Below are positions 51,066 to 60,450 of a stretch of 61,263 bases of DNA, piece after piece. Position numbers and translations under genes: made by a program. The notes beneath the pieces are model-generated. The model did not search any database. It had not been told where the DNA came from and worked only from the letters and a program-made list of their open reading frames with translations. Numbering within the stretch: position 1 is the stretch's first letter; each line of letters opens with the position of its first letter. Origin of the DNA: Opitutaceae bacterium (GTDB taxonomy: Bacteria; Verrucomicrobiota; Verrucomicrobiia; Opitutales; Opitutaceae); the NCBI GenBank assembly GCA_024711005.1, contig JANJTQ010000342.1, positions 1 to 61,263 of the forward strand, in the 5' to 3' direction.

Positions 51066-53165
51066 ATGCTTTTTCTCAAACGTTGCTCTGGCTGGCTCAC
51101 GGTTGCGGTTTGTTTCGGTTCGCTGGCGGCCGCCTTGATGCCGACCGTCGCTCTTGCCGCTGTGGAGGCGGAGGCGTCAAGCGTCACGTCGACCGATGCA
51201 CGGAATTCCGTCGAACGCCTGCGCTGGCTTCGGGCGGAAATCTCCCGACACGACGAACTCTATTTCAAAAAAGCGGCTCCCGAGATCAGCGATGCCGAAT
51301 ACGACCGGCTCAAGCGGGAGATGCTGGCCTTGGAAAAAGCATTCCCCGACGAGCCCCGCGCGCCGACGGGCGCAACGACGTCGTTCGGCGACGATCGCAA
51401 CGGGCGTTTTTCGAATTACCGGCATCGCGAACCGATGCTCGGTCTGGAGAAGGCCTATTCGAGGGCGGAGCTGCGGGCGTTTCACTCGCGTCTGGAAGGC
51501 GCGTTGGGGCGGACGGATTTGATTTTCGTCGTTGAGCCGAAGTTCGACGGGATTGCCATCAGCGTGACCTACGAAGGCGGACGGTTGGTGCGCGCAGTCA
51601 CGCGCGGCAATGGGCAGGAAGGCGATGACGTGACCGCCAATGTGTCAACGATCGCGGAGCTCCCACGAGAGCTGCGAGCGTTGTCTTTGGAGGGTGTTCG
51701 TAATCCTATTCCGGATACGGTGGAACTGCGCGGGGAGGTTTACCTCGATTATGCGGAGTTTGACCGGATCAACAGGGAACGCATCGAGGCCGGTGACGAA
51801 CCGTTCGGGCATCCGCGTAATCTGGCCGCAGGCACGCTCAAACAGAAGGATCCGGATGACGTGGCGAAACGCGGGTTGAGGGTGGTGTTTTTTGGAATCG
51901 GTGCATGGCAGGGCGCGACGAAAGATCGTCCGGATTCACAACAGGCGTTGCACGCGCTGGTGCGTGCATGGGGATTGCCTGGAATCGGGGCATTCGAAAT
52001 GGCGGCGAATGCGGATGACGCATGGGCGGCGGTGGAGCGGCTCGGTGCACGGCGGACGGCGCTGGGGTTTCCGACGGATGGTGCGGTGGTGAAACTCGAC
52101 GCGTTTGCCGGGCAACGCCGGTTGGGAACGAGTGAAGACGCGCCGCGTTGGGCGATCGCCTATAAGTTTCAGCCTGAGCGAGTGACCACGCGGTTGCGTT
52201 CGATCACGTTACAGGTGGGCCGCACCGGCGTGATTACGCCGGTGGCCGAACTCGATCCGGTGAGGATCGGCGGCGCGTCCATCTCACGGGCAACGTTGCA
52301 CAACGCTGCGGAGATCGCGCGGCGTGACCTGCGCATCGGAGACTTCGTTTTTGTGGAGAAGGCCGGCGAGATCATTCCGGCAATCACGGGAGTGGATCTG
52401 AGCCGGCGTACGCCGGATGCGGCGCCCTTTGCGTTTCCGGTGGGATGTCCGTCGTGTGGCACGACTCTTCTGCGTGCGGAGGATGAAGCGGCGACGCGTT
52501 GCCCGAATGGGCGGTGTGTTGCGCAGGTTCGTCGGCGGATTGAGCATTTCGCCGCGCCGGCGGGTGTGGGTATCAACGGGCTGGGACCGGTGCAGATCGA
52601 AGCGCTGGTGAACGCGAACAAGGTTTCAAGCGTGACGGATCTGTATCGGTTGCGACGCGAAGATGCGGTTTCGGAGCGGATACTGACGGAGATTGAACGC
52701 AGCAAGCGGGCGGACTTGGGCCGGTTTATTTTTGGGCTGGGCATCCCTGGCATAGGACGGAAAACAGCCGAAGCGTTGGCGACTCGTCACGGGAGCCTGG
52801 CGATTCTGGCGAAGGCACGGGATGCAGAGTTGACCGATGCGACCCGCGGGCTGATGGCGGAATTGGTTGCGCTTGGGGTGAATCCGCAGGCCGGGGTGAA
52901 GATGACAAGGAGTGGGCCGGGGCCGCTCGCGGGGAAGACGGTCGTATTGACTGGTTCTCTGAAAGGTTGGTCTCGTGCGGAGGCCGCAAAACGCATCACA
53001 GCCGTCGGCGGGCGCACCACGACCAGCGTGAGCCGTCGAACCGATTGGGTCGTGGCGGGTGAAGGTGCCGGCGCGAAGTTGGACGAGGCGCGTGTGCTGG
53101 GCGTTCCGGTGATTGATGAGGCTGAGTTGCTGCGGCTGCTGCAAGAATCGCAGGCCGGTGAGTGA
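51066..53165 (+). CDS. ligA: NAD-dependent DNA ligase with an N-terminal signal peptide
   Basis: A 699-residue protein. Residues 1-31 look like a signal peptide: basic FLKR, hydrophobic core WLTVAVCFGSLAAAL, then PTVALA with an A-x-A site. A full LigA follows: the Ia domain (DELYFKKAAPEISDAEYDRL), adenylated Lys159 in VEPKFDGIAIS, OB fold, four-Cys zinc finger (GCPSCGTTLL; RCPNGRCVAQ), helix-hairpin-helix (GLGIPGIGRKTAEAL) and C-terminal BRCT (AGKTVVLTGSLKGWSRAEAA). Met25 at 51138 could start a cytoplasmic form. E. coli LigB also begins with a signal-like sequence. Confidence 0.92.
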   Translation: MLFLKRCSGWLTVAVCFGSLAAALMPTVALAAVEAEASSVTSTDARNSVERLRWLRAEISRHDELYFKKAAPEISDAEYDRLKREMLALEKAFPDEPRAPTGATTSFGDDRNGRFSNYRHREPMLGLEKAYSRAELRAFHSRLEGALGRTDLIFVVEPKFDGIAISVTYEGGRLVRAVTRGNGQEGDDVTANVSTIAELPRELRALSLEGVRNPIPDTVELRGEVYLDYAEFDRINRERIEAGDEPFGHPRNLAAGTLKQKDPDDVAKRGLRVVFFGIGAWQGATKDRPDSQQALHALVRAWGLPGIGAFEMAANADDAWAAVERLGARRTALGFPTDGAVVKLDAFAGQRRLGTSEDAPRWAIAYKFQPERVTTRLRSITLQVGRTGVITPVAELDPVRIGGASISRATLHNAAEIARRDLRIGDFVFVEKAGEIIPAITGVDLSRRTPDAAPFAFPVGCPSCGTTLLRAEDEAATRCPNGRCVAQVRRRIEHFAAPAGVGINGLGPVQIEALVNANKVSSVTDLYRLRREDAVSERILTEIERSKRADLGRFIFGLGIPGIGRKTAEALATRHGSLAILAKARDAELTDATRGLMAELVALGVNPQAGVKMTRSGPGPLAGKTVVLTGSLKGWSRAEAAKRITAVGGRTTTSVSRRTDWVVAGEGAGAKLDEARVLGVPVIDEAELLRLLQESQAGE

Positions 53166-53213
53166 TGAGACCTTTACGCCGGCCCGGGTCGGCGCACGCT
53201 GTTTGCAATTTAC

Positions 53214-54341
53214 ATGGACTCCCCGGAACTCACCGAACAGCAGGCTTTCTTGGTGCTAAATGCGCTGCCGAACATCGGTCCGATCACACTGAACCGACTG
53301 TTGGTCGAACTCGGTGACGATCCGCGCGCCGTGTTCACGGCCGGTGCCCGTCGCTTGGAGGAGGTGCGCGGTGTGGGGCCGGCCATCAGCGGAACCATCG
53401 CGCGTTGGCGTGAGTATTTTGACCTCCCGCGGGAGGAGGAGCGCATGGCGACGGCGGCGACGACGTTTATCACATCGCGTGATGCCGCGTATCCGAAGTT
53501 GCTGCGCGAAATCGACAGTCCTCCGATCGGGATGTATCGAAAAGGTAACTACGATTTTTCGCGGCCGAGCGTCGCGATTGTCGGCAGCCGGCGCACGACG
53601 CTCTATGGACAGAGCGTGGCGAAGAAGCTGGGCGCCGATCTGGCGCGCCTGGGTTTTTGCGTGGTGAGCGGGCTTGCACGCGGCATCGACACGGCGGCGC
53701 ATGAAGGAGCGTTGTCGGTGGGCGGAAAAACCGTCGCGGTGTTGGGCAACGGCATAGATATCATTTACCCGGCGGAGAACCTTGGACTGTATCGGCAGAT
53801 CGGGGAGACGGGTGCGATCCTCTCGGAGTTTCCCTTTACGCGTCGCGCCGACAAACAGTCCTTCGCGATGCGCAATCGGATTGTTGCGGGCATTTGCGAG
53901 GCGGTCGTGGTGGTGGAAAGCGACGTGAGCGGCGGTTCAATGATCACGGCGCGCTTTGCGGGAGAGCAGGGGAGGCTGATCTTTGCCGTGCCGGGGCGTA
54001 TCGACCAACCATCGAGCGCGGGCTGTCACCAACTTATCCGCGACGGGGCCACGTTGCTTACGAGCATTGACGATATTTTGAGCGAGTTGAACTACCTTGA
54101 TGGTCTGCGTCCGTCGCCGATTCCGGAGAAGACGGCCGGCGGCACCGCGCTGGCGGCATCGAATCTCACGCCGGAGGAACAACAGGTCTATGCCTGCTTT
54201 GCGGGCGGCGCGCTCGTGTCGATCGACCAGATTAGCGCGCAAACCAATCTGCCGACGTCGCAGCTGTCGGCCACGCTGATGATGCTGGAGCTGAAGCGGC
54301 TCATCGTAAAACGCGCCGACGGCACCTTTGAGGCGCGGTGA
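53214..54341 (+). CDS. dprA: DNA-processing protein DprA
   Basis: A 375-residue protein that loads RecA on incoming single-stranded DNA in natural transformation. An N-terminal helix-hairpin-helix region (LNALPNIGPITLNRLLVELG; VRGVGPAISGTIAR) precedes the Rossmann-like DprA core (VAIVGSRRTTLYGQSVAKKL, VSGLARGIDTAAHEGALSVG, VVVVESDVSGGSMITARFAG, AVPGRIDQPSSAGCHQLIRD) and a C-terminal winged helix (QISAQTNLPTSQLSATLMML). 48 bases after ligA. Confidence 0.97.
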   Translation: MDSPELTEQQAFLVLNALPNIGPITLNRLLVELGDDPRAVFTAGARRLEEVRGVGPAISGTIARWREYFDLPREEERMATAATTFITSRDAAYPKLLREIDSPPIGMYRKGNYDFSRPSVAIVGSRRTTLYGQSVAKKLGADLARLGFCVVSGLARGIDTAAHEGALSVGGKTVAVLGNGIDIIYPAENLGLYRQIGETGAILSEFPFTRRADKQSFAMRNRIVAGICEAVVVVESDVSGGSMITARFAGEQGRLIFAVPGRIDQPSSAGCHQLIRDGATLLTSIDDILSELNYLDGLRPSPIPEKTAGGTALAASNLTPEEQQVYACFAGGALVSIDQISAQTNLPTSQLSATLMMLELKRLIVKRADGTFEAR

Positions 54342-54445
54342 TGGTCATGAGCGCCGCTGATCACAATCTATCGAAATCATTCAAAATCTATCATTGGTCA
54401 CGGCTGACGTCGCCGGTAATCCGATTTGGTCGGTAGAACGTGAGG

Positions 54446-55603
54446 ATGTCCCATCGTGTTATTCTTAACGAAACATCCTATTTTGGTCCGGGGTCGCGCG
54501 CGGTGCTTCCGGGCGAGATCAAGCGCCGCGGCTTCAAGAAAGCCTTCTTCGTAACCGACAAGGAACTCCTTAGGTTCGGTGTGGCGCAGAAGGTGATCGC
54601 CGTGCTCGACGAGGCCGGGATCGCCTATGCGATTTACGACGACATCAAGCAGAACCCGACCATTGCGAACGTCACGAACGGCATCGCCGCCTTCAAACAA
54701 TCCGGTGCCGACTTCATTGTGGCGGTGGGTGGAGGTTCATCCATCGACACGGCCAAAGCCATCGGGATCGTTGTCACCAACCCGGAGTTCGCCGACATCA
54801 CCTCGCTCGAGGGCGTCGCCCCGACGAAGAACCGGAGCATCCCGATTATCGCGCTGCCCACCACCGCCGGAACAGCCGCAGAGGTCACCATCAACTATGT
54901 CATCACCGACGAAGCCGCGGTGAAGAAGATGGTGTGCGTGGATCCCAACGACATCCCCGTACTATCCATCGTTGATGCCGAGCTCATGTATTCGATGCCG
55001 AAGGGACTGACCGCCGCGACGGGCATGGACGCGCTCACCCATGCGATCGAGTGCTACATCACCAAAGCCGCCTGGACGCTGACCGACATGTTCGCGTTGC
55101 AGGCGATTTCGATGATCTCGACCCACCTCGCCGAGGCGGTGAACAACCCGACGTCGTCCGAGGCGCGCGATGGCATGGCCGTGGCGCAATACATCGCGGG
55201 CATGGGTTTCTCCAACGTCGGCCTTGGCATTGTGCATTCGATGGCTCATCCGCTGGGGGCGTTTTACGATACGCCTCACGGGATCGCCAACGCCGTGCTG
55301 CTGCCTTACGTGCTCGAATATAATGCGCCCGCCGCCGCACCCAAATATCGCGAGATCGCCCGCGCGATGGGGGTGTCCGGCGTGGAGACGCTCGCCGAGA
55401 CGGCCGCCGTGCGTGCGGCGATCGACGCGGTGAAAGCGCTTTCCAAAATCGTGGGGATTCCGGAGCGACTGCGTGAGATTGGAGTCAAAGAGGAAGACCT
55501 GCCGCGTCTGGCTGTCGCCGCCTTCGGCGATGTATGCACCGGCGGTAATCCGCGCACGACCTCCGTTGCCGAAATTTTGGAAATTTACCGCAGGGCCTTC
55601 TGA
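54446..55603 (+). CDS. fucO: Iron-containing alcohol dehydrogenase, FucO-type
   Basis: A 385-residue group III alcohol dehydrogenase, very close to lactaldehyde reductase (propanediol oxidoreductase) along its length: SHRVILNETSYFGPGSR, VAVGGGSSIDTAKAIGIV, LPTTAGTAAEVTINYVITDE, and the Fe ligands in DALTHAIECYITKAAW and VHSMAHPLGAFYDTPHGIAN. The ATG at 54446 aligns with the E. coli FucO start; a GTG six bases upstream is also open. It probably reduces lactaldehyde from fucose or rhamnose breakdown, but no sugar genes are adjacent. Confidence 0.92.
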   Translation: MSHRVILNETSYFGPGSRAVLPGEIKRRGFKKAFFVTDKELLRFGVAQKVIAVLDEAGIAYAIYDDIKQNPTIANVTNGIAAFKQSGADFIVAVGGGSSIDTAKAIGIVVTNPEFADITSLEGVAPTKNRSIPIIALPTTAGTAAEVTINYVITDEAAVKKMVCVDPNDIPVLSIVDAELMYSMPKGLTAATGMDALTHAIECYITKAAWTLTDMFALQAISMISTHLAEAVNNPTSSEARDGMAVAQYIAGMGFSNVGLGIVHSMAHPLGAFYDTPHGIANAVLLPYVLEYNAPAAAPKYREIARAMGVSGVETLAETAAVRAAIDAVKALSKIVGIPERLREIGVKEEDLPRLAVAAFGDVCTGGNPRTTSVAEILEIYRRAF

Positions 55604-55624
55604 GCAGCCGGTACCGATGGTTGA

Positions 55625-55654
55625 TCGCCCGCTTCACCTCTGGGGAGCGGGCGA
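55625..55654. terminator. Hairpin between fucO and the convergent SHD1 gene
   Basis: TCGCCCGCT (55625-55633) and AGCGGGCGA (55646-55654) form a 9-bp stem with a 12-base loop between convergent genes. No U-tract follows on either strand, so termination would have to be Rho-assisted or weak. Confidence 0.5.
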
Positions 55655-55692
55655 ATGTGTCGGAAGGTCGGCGCATCGCGGCCGAATTCGGT

Positions 55693-56556
55693 TCAGGGCC
55701 ACGCAAGGGTGGCGCCGTCGCGGAGCGTGCGGCGGATCTCACCTGTGGCCGAGCGCCACACGACGAGCAGTTCCCAAGCGGCGGGGGCGTGGGACGACAG
55801 CCCAAACAGCTCAGGTTTGATATCCACGGGCAGGTCGCCACGTGAAGCCATGCTCATGAGTTTGTGGGTGACGTTGATCCCCTGTGCATGGGGGCCATAT
55901 TGTGCTTCGACGAGCGTCAGCTGTGGACGAGGCCAGGGAAGTCGTTCGAAGCCTCCTTTCCCGCCGTTCGATGATCCGGACAAGTGGTTTTCGCTGATCA
56001 GACCGCCTTCATTGTGGGTGCGAAACGTTTTCTCGTCCACGGGTACCCAGAGCGATCCGGAATCGACGCCGTGCACCTGGGTTGAAAGCAAGAAAAAGTA
56101 TTTCGGATCGATGCGCTCCTGTTGCCACCCTCCGGCCAATTCGGAAGCCGGCACGCGCATGAGATATCCCTTGATCTCCAGCTTGCGGCTGAGGGTGTAA
56201 TGGTCGGGGATTTGCTCGACGAAACCGCCGTTTTGTTGGGCCAGATTTATCTGATCCTGGATGAACGTTTGGTCATCGGGGGCCAGGGTAGTTGTTGGGA
56301 TTTGAAAGTAAGCGGAGTCACTCGCCCTGCGAATGATGACCTGGCCGTCCCGGGCGGAGACCAATGAGCCTTCAAACGAGCGTCCATTTTGATCGACCCA
56401 AGTGCGCGGCGAAAGATTCGGTCCGTTGAGCACGGCATCGGTCGGCGCCGTGACGGTGGGAGCGGGGAGCGCCGGGGCGGAACGGTATTTCCGCAGAACC
56501 GGGATTGAGGCTGAGACGATCAGCACAAAAACCACGAGACGTACAAAGATCTTCAT
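55693..56556 (-). CDS. Periplasmic SHD1-domain protein
   Basis: A 287-residue protein with an N-terminal signal/anchor (IFVRLVVFVLIVSASIPVL). Residues about 50-97 form an SLA1-homology (SHD1)-type domain: RTWVDQNGRSFEGSLVSARD, GQVIIRRASDSAYFQIPTTT and LAPDDQTFI, a pattern frequent in planctomycetes and verrucomicrobia. The C-terminal half (PWPRPQLTLVEAQYGP onward) is not recognised. It lies 102 bases downstream of the ccsBA fusion on the same strand and may be co-transcribed. Function unknown. Confidence 0.75.
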   Translation of the reverse strand: MKIFVRLVVFVLIVSASIPVLRKYRSAPALPAPTVTAPTDAVLNGPNLSPRTWVDQNGRSFEGSLVSARDGQVIIRRASDSAYFQIPTTTLAPDDQTFIQDQINLAQQNGGFVEQIPDHYTLSRKLEIKGYLMRVPASELAGGWQQERIDPKYFFLLSTQVHGVDSGSLWVPVDEKTFRTHNEGGLISENHLSGSSNGGKGGFERLPWPRPQLTLVEAQYGPHAQGINVTHKLMSMASRGDLPVDIKPELFGLSSHAPAAWELLVVWRSATGEIRRTLRDGATLAWP

Positions 56557-56658
56557 TGGCAGAGGGTTTTGTGCGACAGAATGCCGGATTCAAGCCGGTA
56601 GCAACGTTGGCTCCGAAATTTGTGTCTCGGCGATGTTGAGGGACGCGCAGGCGTTGGC

Positions 56659-59600
56659 TCAGGCCGCCACCCAGGTGGTGCGCGCGGTTTTGGGAGGAAG
56701 CGTGAGCATGAGCATCACGACGACCTGACTGAGAACAAACGCGACAAGCCACCAGAAAGCCGAGTCCATGAAGCCGTAGCTGTGCAGACCGACGCCGAGC
56801 ATGTTCACGCCAAACCAGCTCCAAGCGGTGACAATGTTGCCGAAGATCGCGAGGGCCATGAGGCCGCGTTGCTTGACGAGTCCGCCCCACCGCGCGTGGA
56901 GGATGAGGGAAGTCCACAGCACGAGAATGAGCGCACCGTTTTCCTTGGGATCCCATCCCCAGAAGCGACCCCAGGATTGGTCGGCCCAGATGCCGCCGAG
57001 TACGGTGCCGACGAAGCTGAACAGCGTGGCGAAACACACGACACCGTAGACCATGTTGGTGAGCGAATCGGCGGTCTTGGAGTCGAGCGAGCGGGTGAAC
57101 CGGCCGCGGAAAACATAGATGATTGCGAGGAAGCCGGCGAGAAACGCGGCGGAGTAGCCAACGACCATCGTGACGACATGGGTCGCCAGCCAGAAGTTGG
57201 AATCAAGCACGGCGCGCATCATCTCCAGCGTATCGCCGCTGAGCGCGAGGTGGTGGGCCACCAATAGCGTGGCGAAGCCGATGAGCGCGGCGGCGACGCT
57301 GCCGATGGCGTTTTTGTAAGCGACCTCGAGCACGAGGCAGAGCGAGACGGCTCCCCAGCCGACGAACAGGGCCGAAGAATAGAGGTTCGTCACGGGTGGG
57401 CGACCTTCGAGCCACATACGAATGGCGATGCCGGCGGTCGTGAGCGTCCAGGCGAGTCCCACGATCCACAGAGCCGAGCGGCCCAGCGAGTCGGGCCATT
57501 TAAGCCAGGAGAAGATCGCGAGGAGGAAGGCGACCACGTAGAGGACGGCGCTGGTATAGAAGGGCTGGGCAGAATTGAAGCGGGCCTCGACATCGCACCG
57601 GTTGAGCAACGAAGGAATATCGCGATCACGCCGGGCGCGGTAGGCGCCAACGGCTTGGTTAAAGGCTTCGGGGCGTTCGCCCCGCCAGGCGAGGCCGAGG
57701 TCGATGTAGGTTTTCATCGCCGGGTTGAGACGGCCGCCGGGGATGCTCTCGCGAAGGGAGGCGCCGGCGTTTCTCCAGCCGGTTGGATCGCCAGGGTTGG
57801 CGGTCGGGGGAATCGGAAGGAGATAGCCGAAGGCCTCCATCGCGGCGAACCCGGAGGAGAGTTCGGTCATGGCCTTGGCGGCGGCTTCATCGTGGGGTTG
57901 GCCGGCCCGTTTGGCGGTGATGGCGGCAAGACCCGCGGGAACCGTTTGCTCGAAGGCGGCGAGTTGTTCGAGGTAACCCTGCGTGGTGGAGGCAACCAGG
58001 CTGTCTTGCAGGCGCTGGCAGAGGACAATCGCGTTCCTCAGTTTGATGACGGCGCGTTGAAACGGAGTGCGGACGGCGGTTTCAACTTCGTCGGCGAGCC
58101 TGGACTGACGATCGAGTTCGCCGAGCCCTTTGGATAGTTGAGCGAGGGAAAAGCGTTTGTTGCCGGCGCCGTCCTCGGGGGCGAGTTTGAAGAGCGCGAG
58201 CACGTCGGGGTGGACGATCTCGAAGGTCTGATACGTGTTGGCCAGCTCGGGGCGGTAAAGCGTATCGAGGAGCCATTCGGATGGGGAGAGGGTGCGGCCG
58301 TCGGGCGTGGTTACGCGCTGGCGTCCCTGGGTGACGAGCAGGGTGGTGCGGGCGACGGTATCCAACGGCTTGATACGACCGTTTACGAGTGTGGGCAGGC
58401 GACCGAATGCAATGGTGTCGTAGTCTCCGGAGCTGCGCGGGGGCAGGAGCGTGGCGATCACGGCGGCGACCATGGCCGAGAGGACAAGCGCAGGCGCGAG
58501 CCGCGGGCGCCGACGGACGGGGGCACCGGTGTGTGCCGGGCCGTCGCGATGGTGGCGGCGTTTGTTGACAAAGCCGACGAGGTGGATGCCGAACTGGATG
58601 ACGAACCCCAGCGTCATGATTGCGCAGGCGATGTAGGGAATGAGCCAGCTGGGGTTGCGCACGACCTGGAGGATCGTGGTGGTGTCGTTGTTTTCGTAAC
58701 CGGACTGGTAGAAGGCGAGCCCGGCGTAACGCAGCGGGTTGTTCATGTAGATGAGCACCTCGCGGTCGTCGCGGCCATCGGGCGTGGTCAGACGGATGCG
58801 GCTGGAGAAGTTTTTCGGGATCTCGGTGCCGGCGTAGCGATCATGGCTGAACTTCAGGAGCGTGAGCGAAAAGGGCTTGTAGTGGCGGGCGAAGCGGAGG
58901 GCGATTTGCCACGAGCGACCGGCATGCTCGAAGCGTTGCGGCTCCATGAGGTGGACGGAGGTGAGCCAGGTGCCGACCGGGCCGTCGGAGCCCAGCAGTT
59001 CGACGTAGGCGGTGGGCACGTTGCGCTCGTCTTGTTTATAGGTGAGCGGAAGAGCGGTGGCGACAATCTGGTCGCCCAAATCGCGGATCGCGGGCGCTCC
59101 GGTGTTGTGTGCAGAGGGACGGGACTGAAGAGACGAGTTGGGGAAATAGGATTTCACCTTCACTTGGAAGGGCAGCTTGGGGTGCTGGACGGTGTCCTGC
59201 CTGGCGAGGACTGCCTCGGGAATGGCGATGACCTCGTCGAAGTCGGGATTGGTGACATCGGTGATGACCAGTTCGACGGCGCGGTAGCTTTCGGAGTAGT
59301 TTTTGGTCTCTCCTTGATCGAGGCGCATTTGATACTCGTCCTGCATGATACCGGAGAAGAGTTCGCCCAGGAGGAGGAGGATCAGTCCGGCGTGCACGAG
59401 ATGAATGCCGGTCTTCCGCGCGCTGAGTTTGAAGCGATAGATATGCGCGCCGATGAGATTGACGAGGAGCAGCCCGCCGATCGTGTAGCCACCGGGAAAA
59501 ATCGCGAGGGAGAGGTCGCCGAAGTGCGCGAATACGGCGAAGGAATGAAACCATTTTTCCTGCACGGCCCAGATGCCAATGTGCACCTGGTCGAGCGTGG

Positions 59601-59694
59601 CGCCGAGGACCAGGATGATCGAAAAACCGATCAGGATGACCGTGAACTTGAGGGAAACGAGGGCGTCGCGGAGGTCGCGTAAGAAAGTGATCAT
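56659..59694 (-). CDS. ccsBA: Cytochrome c biogenesis protein, ResB-CcsA fusion
   Basis: A 1011-residue System II haem-handling protein. The N-terminal part is ResB/CcsB-like (helices at FTVILIGFSIILVLGATLD and GIHLVHAGLILLLLGELFSG, then a large periplasmic domain; YAGLAFYQSGYENNDTT). The middle is a soluble segment (FGRLPTLVNGRIKPLDTVAR). The C-terminal CcsA domain has about eight helices and the tryptophan-rich haem motif (IWADQSWGRFWGWDPKENGA) with flanking His residues. It attaches haem to exported apocytochromes c, in keeping with the divergent cytochrome genes next to it. Confidence 0.95.
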   Translation of the reverse strand: MITFLRDLRDALVSLKFTVILIGFSIILVLGATLDQVHIGIWAVQEKWFHSFAVFAHFGDLSLAIFPGGYTIGGLLLVNLIGAHIYRFKLSARKTGIHLVHAGLILLLLGELFSGIMQDEYQMRLDQGETKNYSESYRAVELVITDVTNPDFDEVIAIPEAVLARQDTVQHPKLPFQVKVKSYFPNSSLQSRPSAHNTGAPAIRDLGDQIVATALPLTYKQDERNVPTAYVELLGSDGPVGTWLTSVHLMEPQRFEHAGRSWQIALRFARHYKPFSLTLLKFSHDRYAGTEIPKNFSSRIRLTTPDGRDDREVLIYMNNPLRYAGLAFYQSGYENNDTTTILQVVRNPSWLIPYIACAIMTLGFVIQFGIHLVGFVNKRRHHRDGPAHTGAPVRRRPRLAPALVLSAMVAAVIATLLPPRSSGDYDTIAFGRLPTLVNGRIKPLDTVARTTLLVTQGRQRVTTPDGRTLSPSEWLLDTLYRPELANTYQTFEIVHPDVLALFKLAPEDGAGNKRFSLAQLSKGLGELDRQSRLADEVETAVRTPFQRAVIKLRNAIVLCQRLQDSLVASTTQGYLEQLAAFEQTVPAGLAAITAKRAGQPHDEAAAKAMTELSSGFAAMEAFGYLLPIPPTANPGDPTGWRNAGASLRESIPGGRLNPAMKTYIDLGLAWRGERPEAFNQAVGAYRARRDRDIPSLLNRCDVEARFNSAQPFYTSAVLYVVAFLLAIFSWLKWPDSLGRSALWIVGLAWTLTTAGIAIRMWLEGRPPVTNLYSSALFVGWGAVSLCLVLEVAYKNAIGSVAAALIGFATLLVAHHLALSGDTLEMMRAVLDSNFWLATHVVTMVVGYSAAFLAGFLAIIYVFRGRFTRSLDSKTADSLTNMVYGVVCFATLFSFVGTVLGGIWADQSWGRFWGWDPKENGALILVLWTSLILHARWGGLVKQRGLMALAIFGNIVTAWSWFGVNMLGVGLHSYGFMDSAFWWLVAFVLSQVVVMLMLTLPPKTARTTWVAA

Positions 59695-60004
59695 GGCGGG
59701 TCGGCGGGCGGAGCAGGACGTGCGGCAAGCTGGGACGAAGCGGTCTTATGAGAGCAGATGAGGGGGCGTTATCCTCAAGGCGCGTGACTATGGCAGAGGC
59801 GGGGTCCTGGCGGCTGCGCATTTCTTGCCCTGTCGTAGGCGGGGGTTGGCCGGAATCGAGGACAATTGCCTGCATTTTGGGCTGTGTCGTGGACGGGCCA
59901 GACAACGGTTGCGCATATGATCACAACCCATGCGCAGCCCCGCCGAGGGCGATAAGATACCCTGATGGGGCAATCGACCACTTGAGCTAACCCTATATCC
60001 TCCT
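59695..60004. promoter_or_regulatory. Divergent intergenic region between ccsBA and the cytochrome c gene
   Basis: 310 bases separating divergent genes; no protein-coding gene is supported. It must carry promoters for both directions, but no clear -35/-10 pair stands out. It contains one strong hairpin: GGTTGCGCAT (59907-59916) with ATGCGCAGCC (59930-59939), ten pairs including one G-T, 13-base loop. CCTCCT lies right before the cytochrome ATG, which is not a Shine-Dalgarno sequence. Confidence 0.6.
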
Positions 60005-60346
60005 ATGAACACTCGATCCAAAATTACCCTGACTGGTCTGGCCCTGCTGCTCACCTCGCTCGTATCCCAAGGCGCTCCGGTAGCGGAGAACTGGGAAAAT
60101 CACTGCGCCAAGTGCCACGGCGCCGACGGCAAAGGTCAGACCAAGATCGGGAAGAAACTCAAGGTTAAGGACTACACCGACGCCACGGTTCAGGCCGAGT
60201 TGAAGGACGACGAGATGATCAAGGCGACCGCCGAGGGCGTTGTTGACGCCGCCTCCGGTAAGGAACGGATGAAGGCTTTTAAGGATGAGCTCTCCGCGGA
60301 CGAGATTAAGGAACTCGTCGCCTACATCCGTAAGTTCAAAGGTTGA
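60005..60346 (+). CDS. Exported mono-haem cytochrome c
   Basis: A 113-residue class I cytochrome c. Signal peptide residues 1-24 (SKITLTGLALLLTSLVSQGA), one haem-binding motif in NHCAKCHGADGKGQTKIGKK, and a likely Met axial ligand in GKERMKAFKDELSADEIKEL. The short size fits a soluble or small periplasmic electron carrier. It lies divergent from ccsBA and upstream of a multihaem membrane cytochrome on the same strand, with a terminator in between. Confidence 0.93.
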   Translation: MNTRSKITLTGLALLLTSLVSQGAPVAENWENHCAKCHGADGKGQTKIGKKLKVKDYTDATVQAELKDDEMIKATAEGVVDAASGKERMKAFKDELSADEIKELVAYIRKFKG

Positions 60347-60364
60347 ATCGATTTTGATTCATTC

Positions 60365-60408
60365 GCTCAGTTCGTACCCATCACACGGATACGAACTGGG
60401 CTTTTTTT
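60365..60408 (+). terminator. Intrinsic terminator after the cytochrome c gene
   Basis: GCTCAGTTCGTA (60365-60376) pairs with TACGAACTGGGC (60390-60401) over 12 pairs (one T-G), followed by seven Ts (60402-60408). It lies 18 bases after the stop and 42 bases before the next gene, so the following gene may depend on read-through or its own promoter. Confidence 0.9.
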
Positions 60409-60450
60409 CGCCGCGCTTTCCACCCTGTCCCCCGGTTCCATTTTCATCCC

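Noticed and set aside
58138-59682. A 514-codon plus-strand open frame opposite ccsBA
   Set aside because: Gly/Asp/Val-rich shadow of a clear membrane protein on the minus strand; no recognisable domain.
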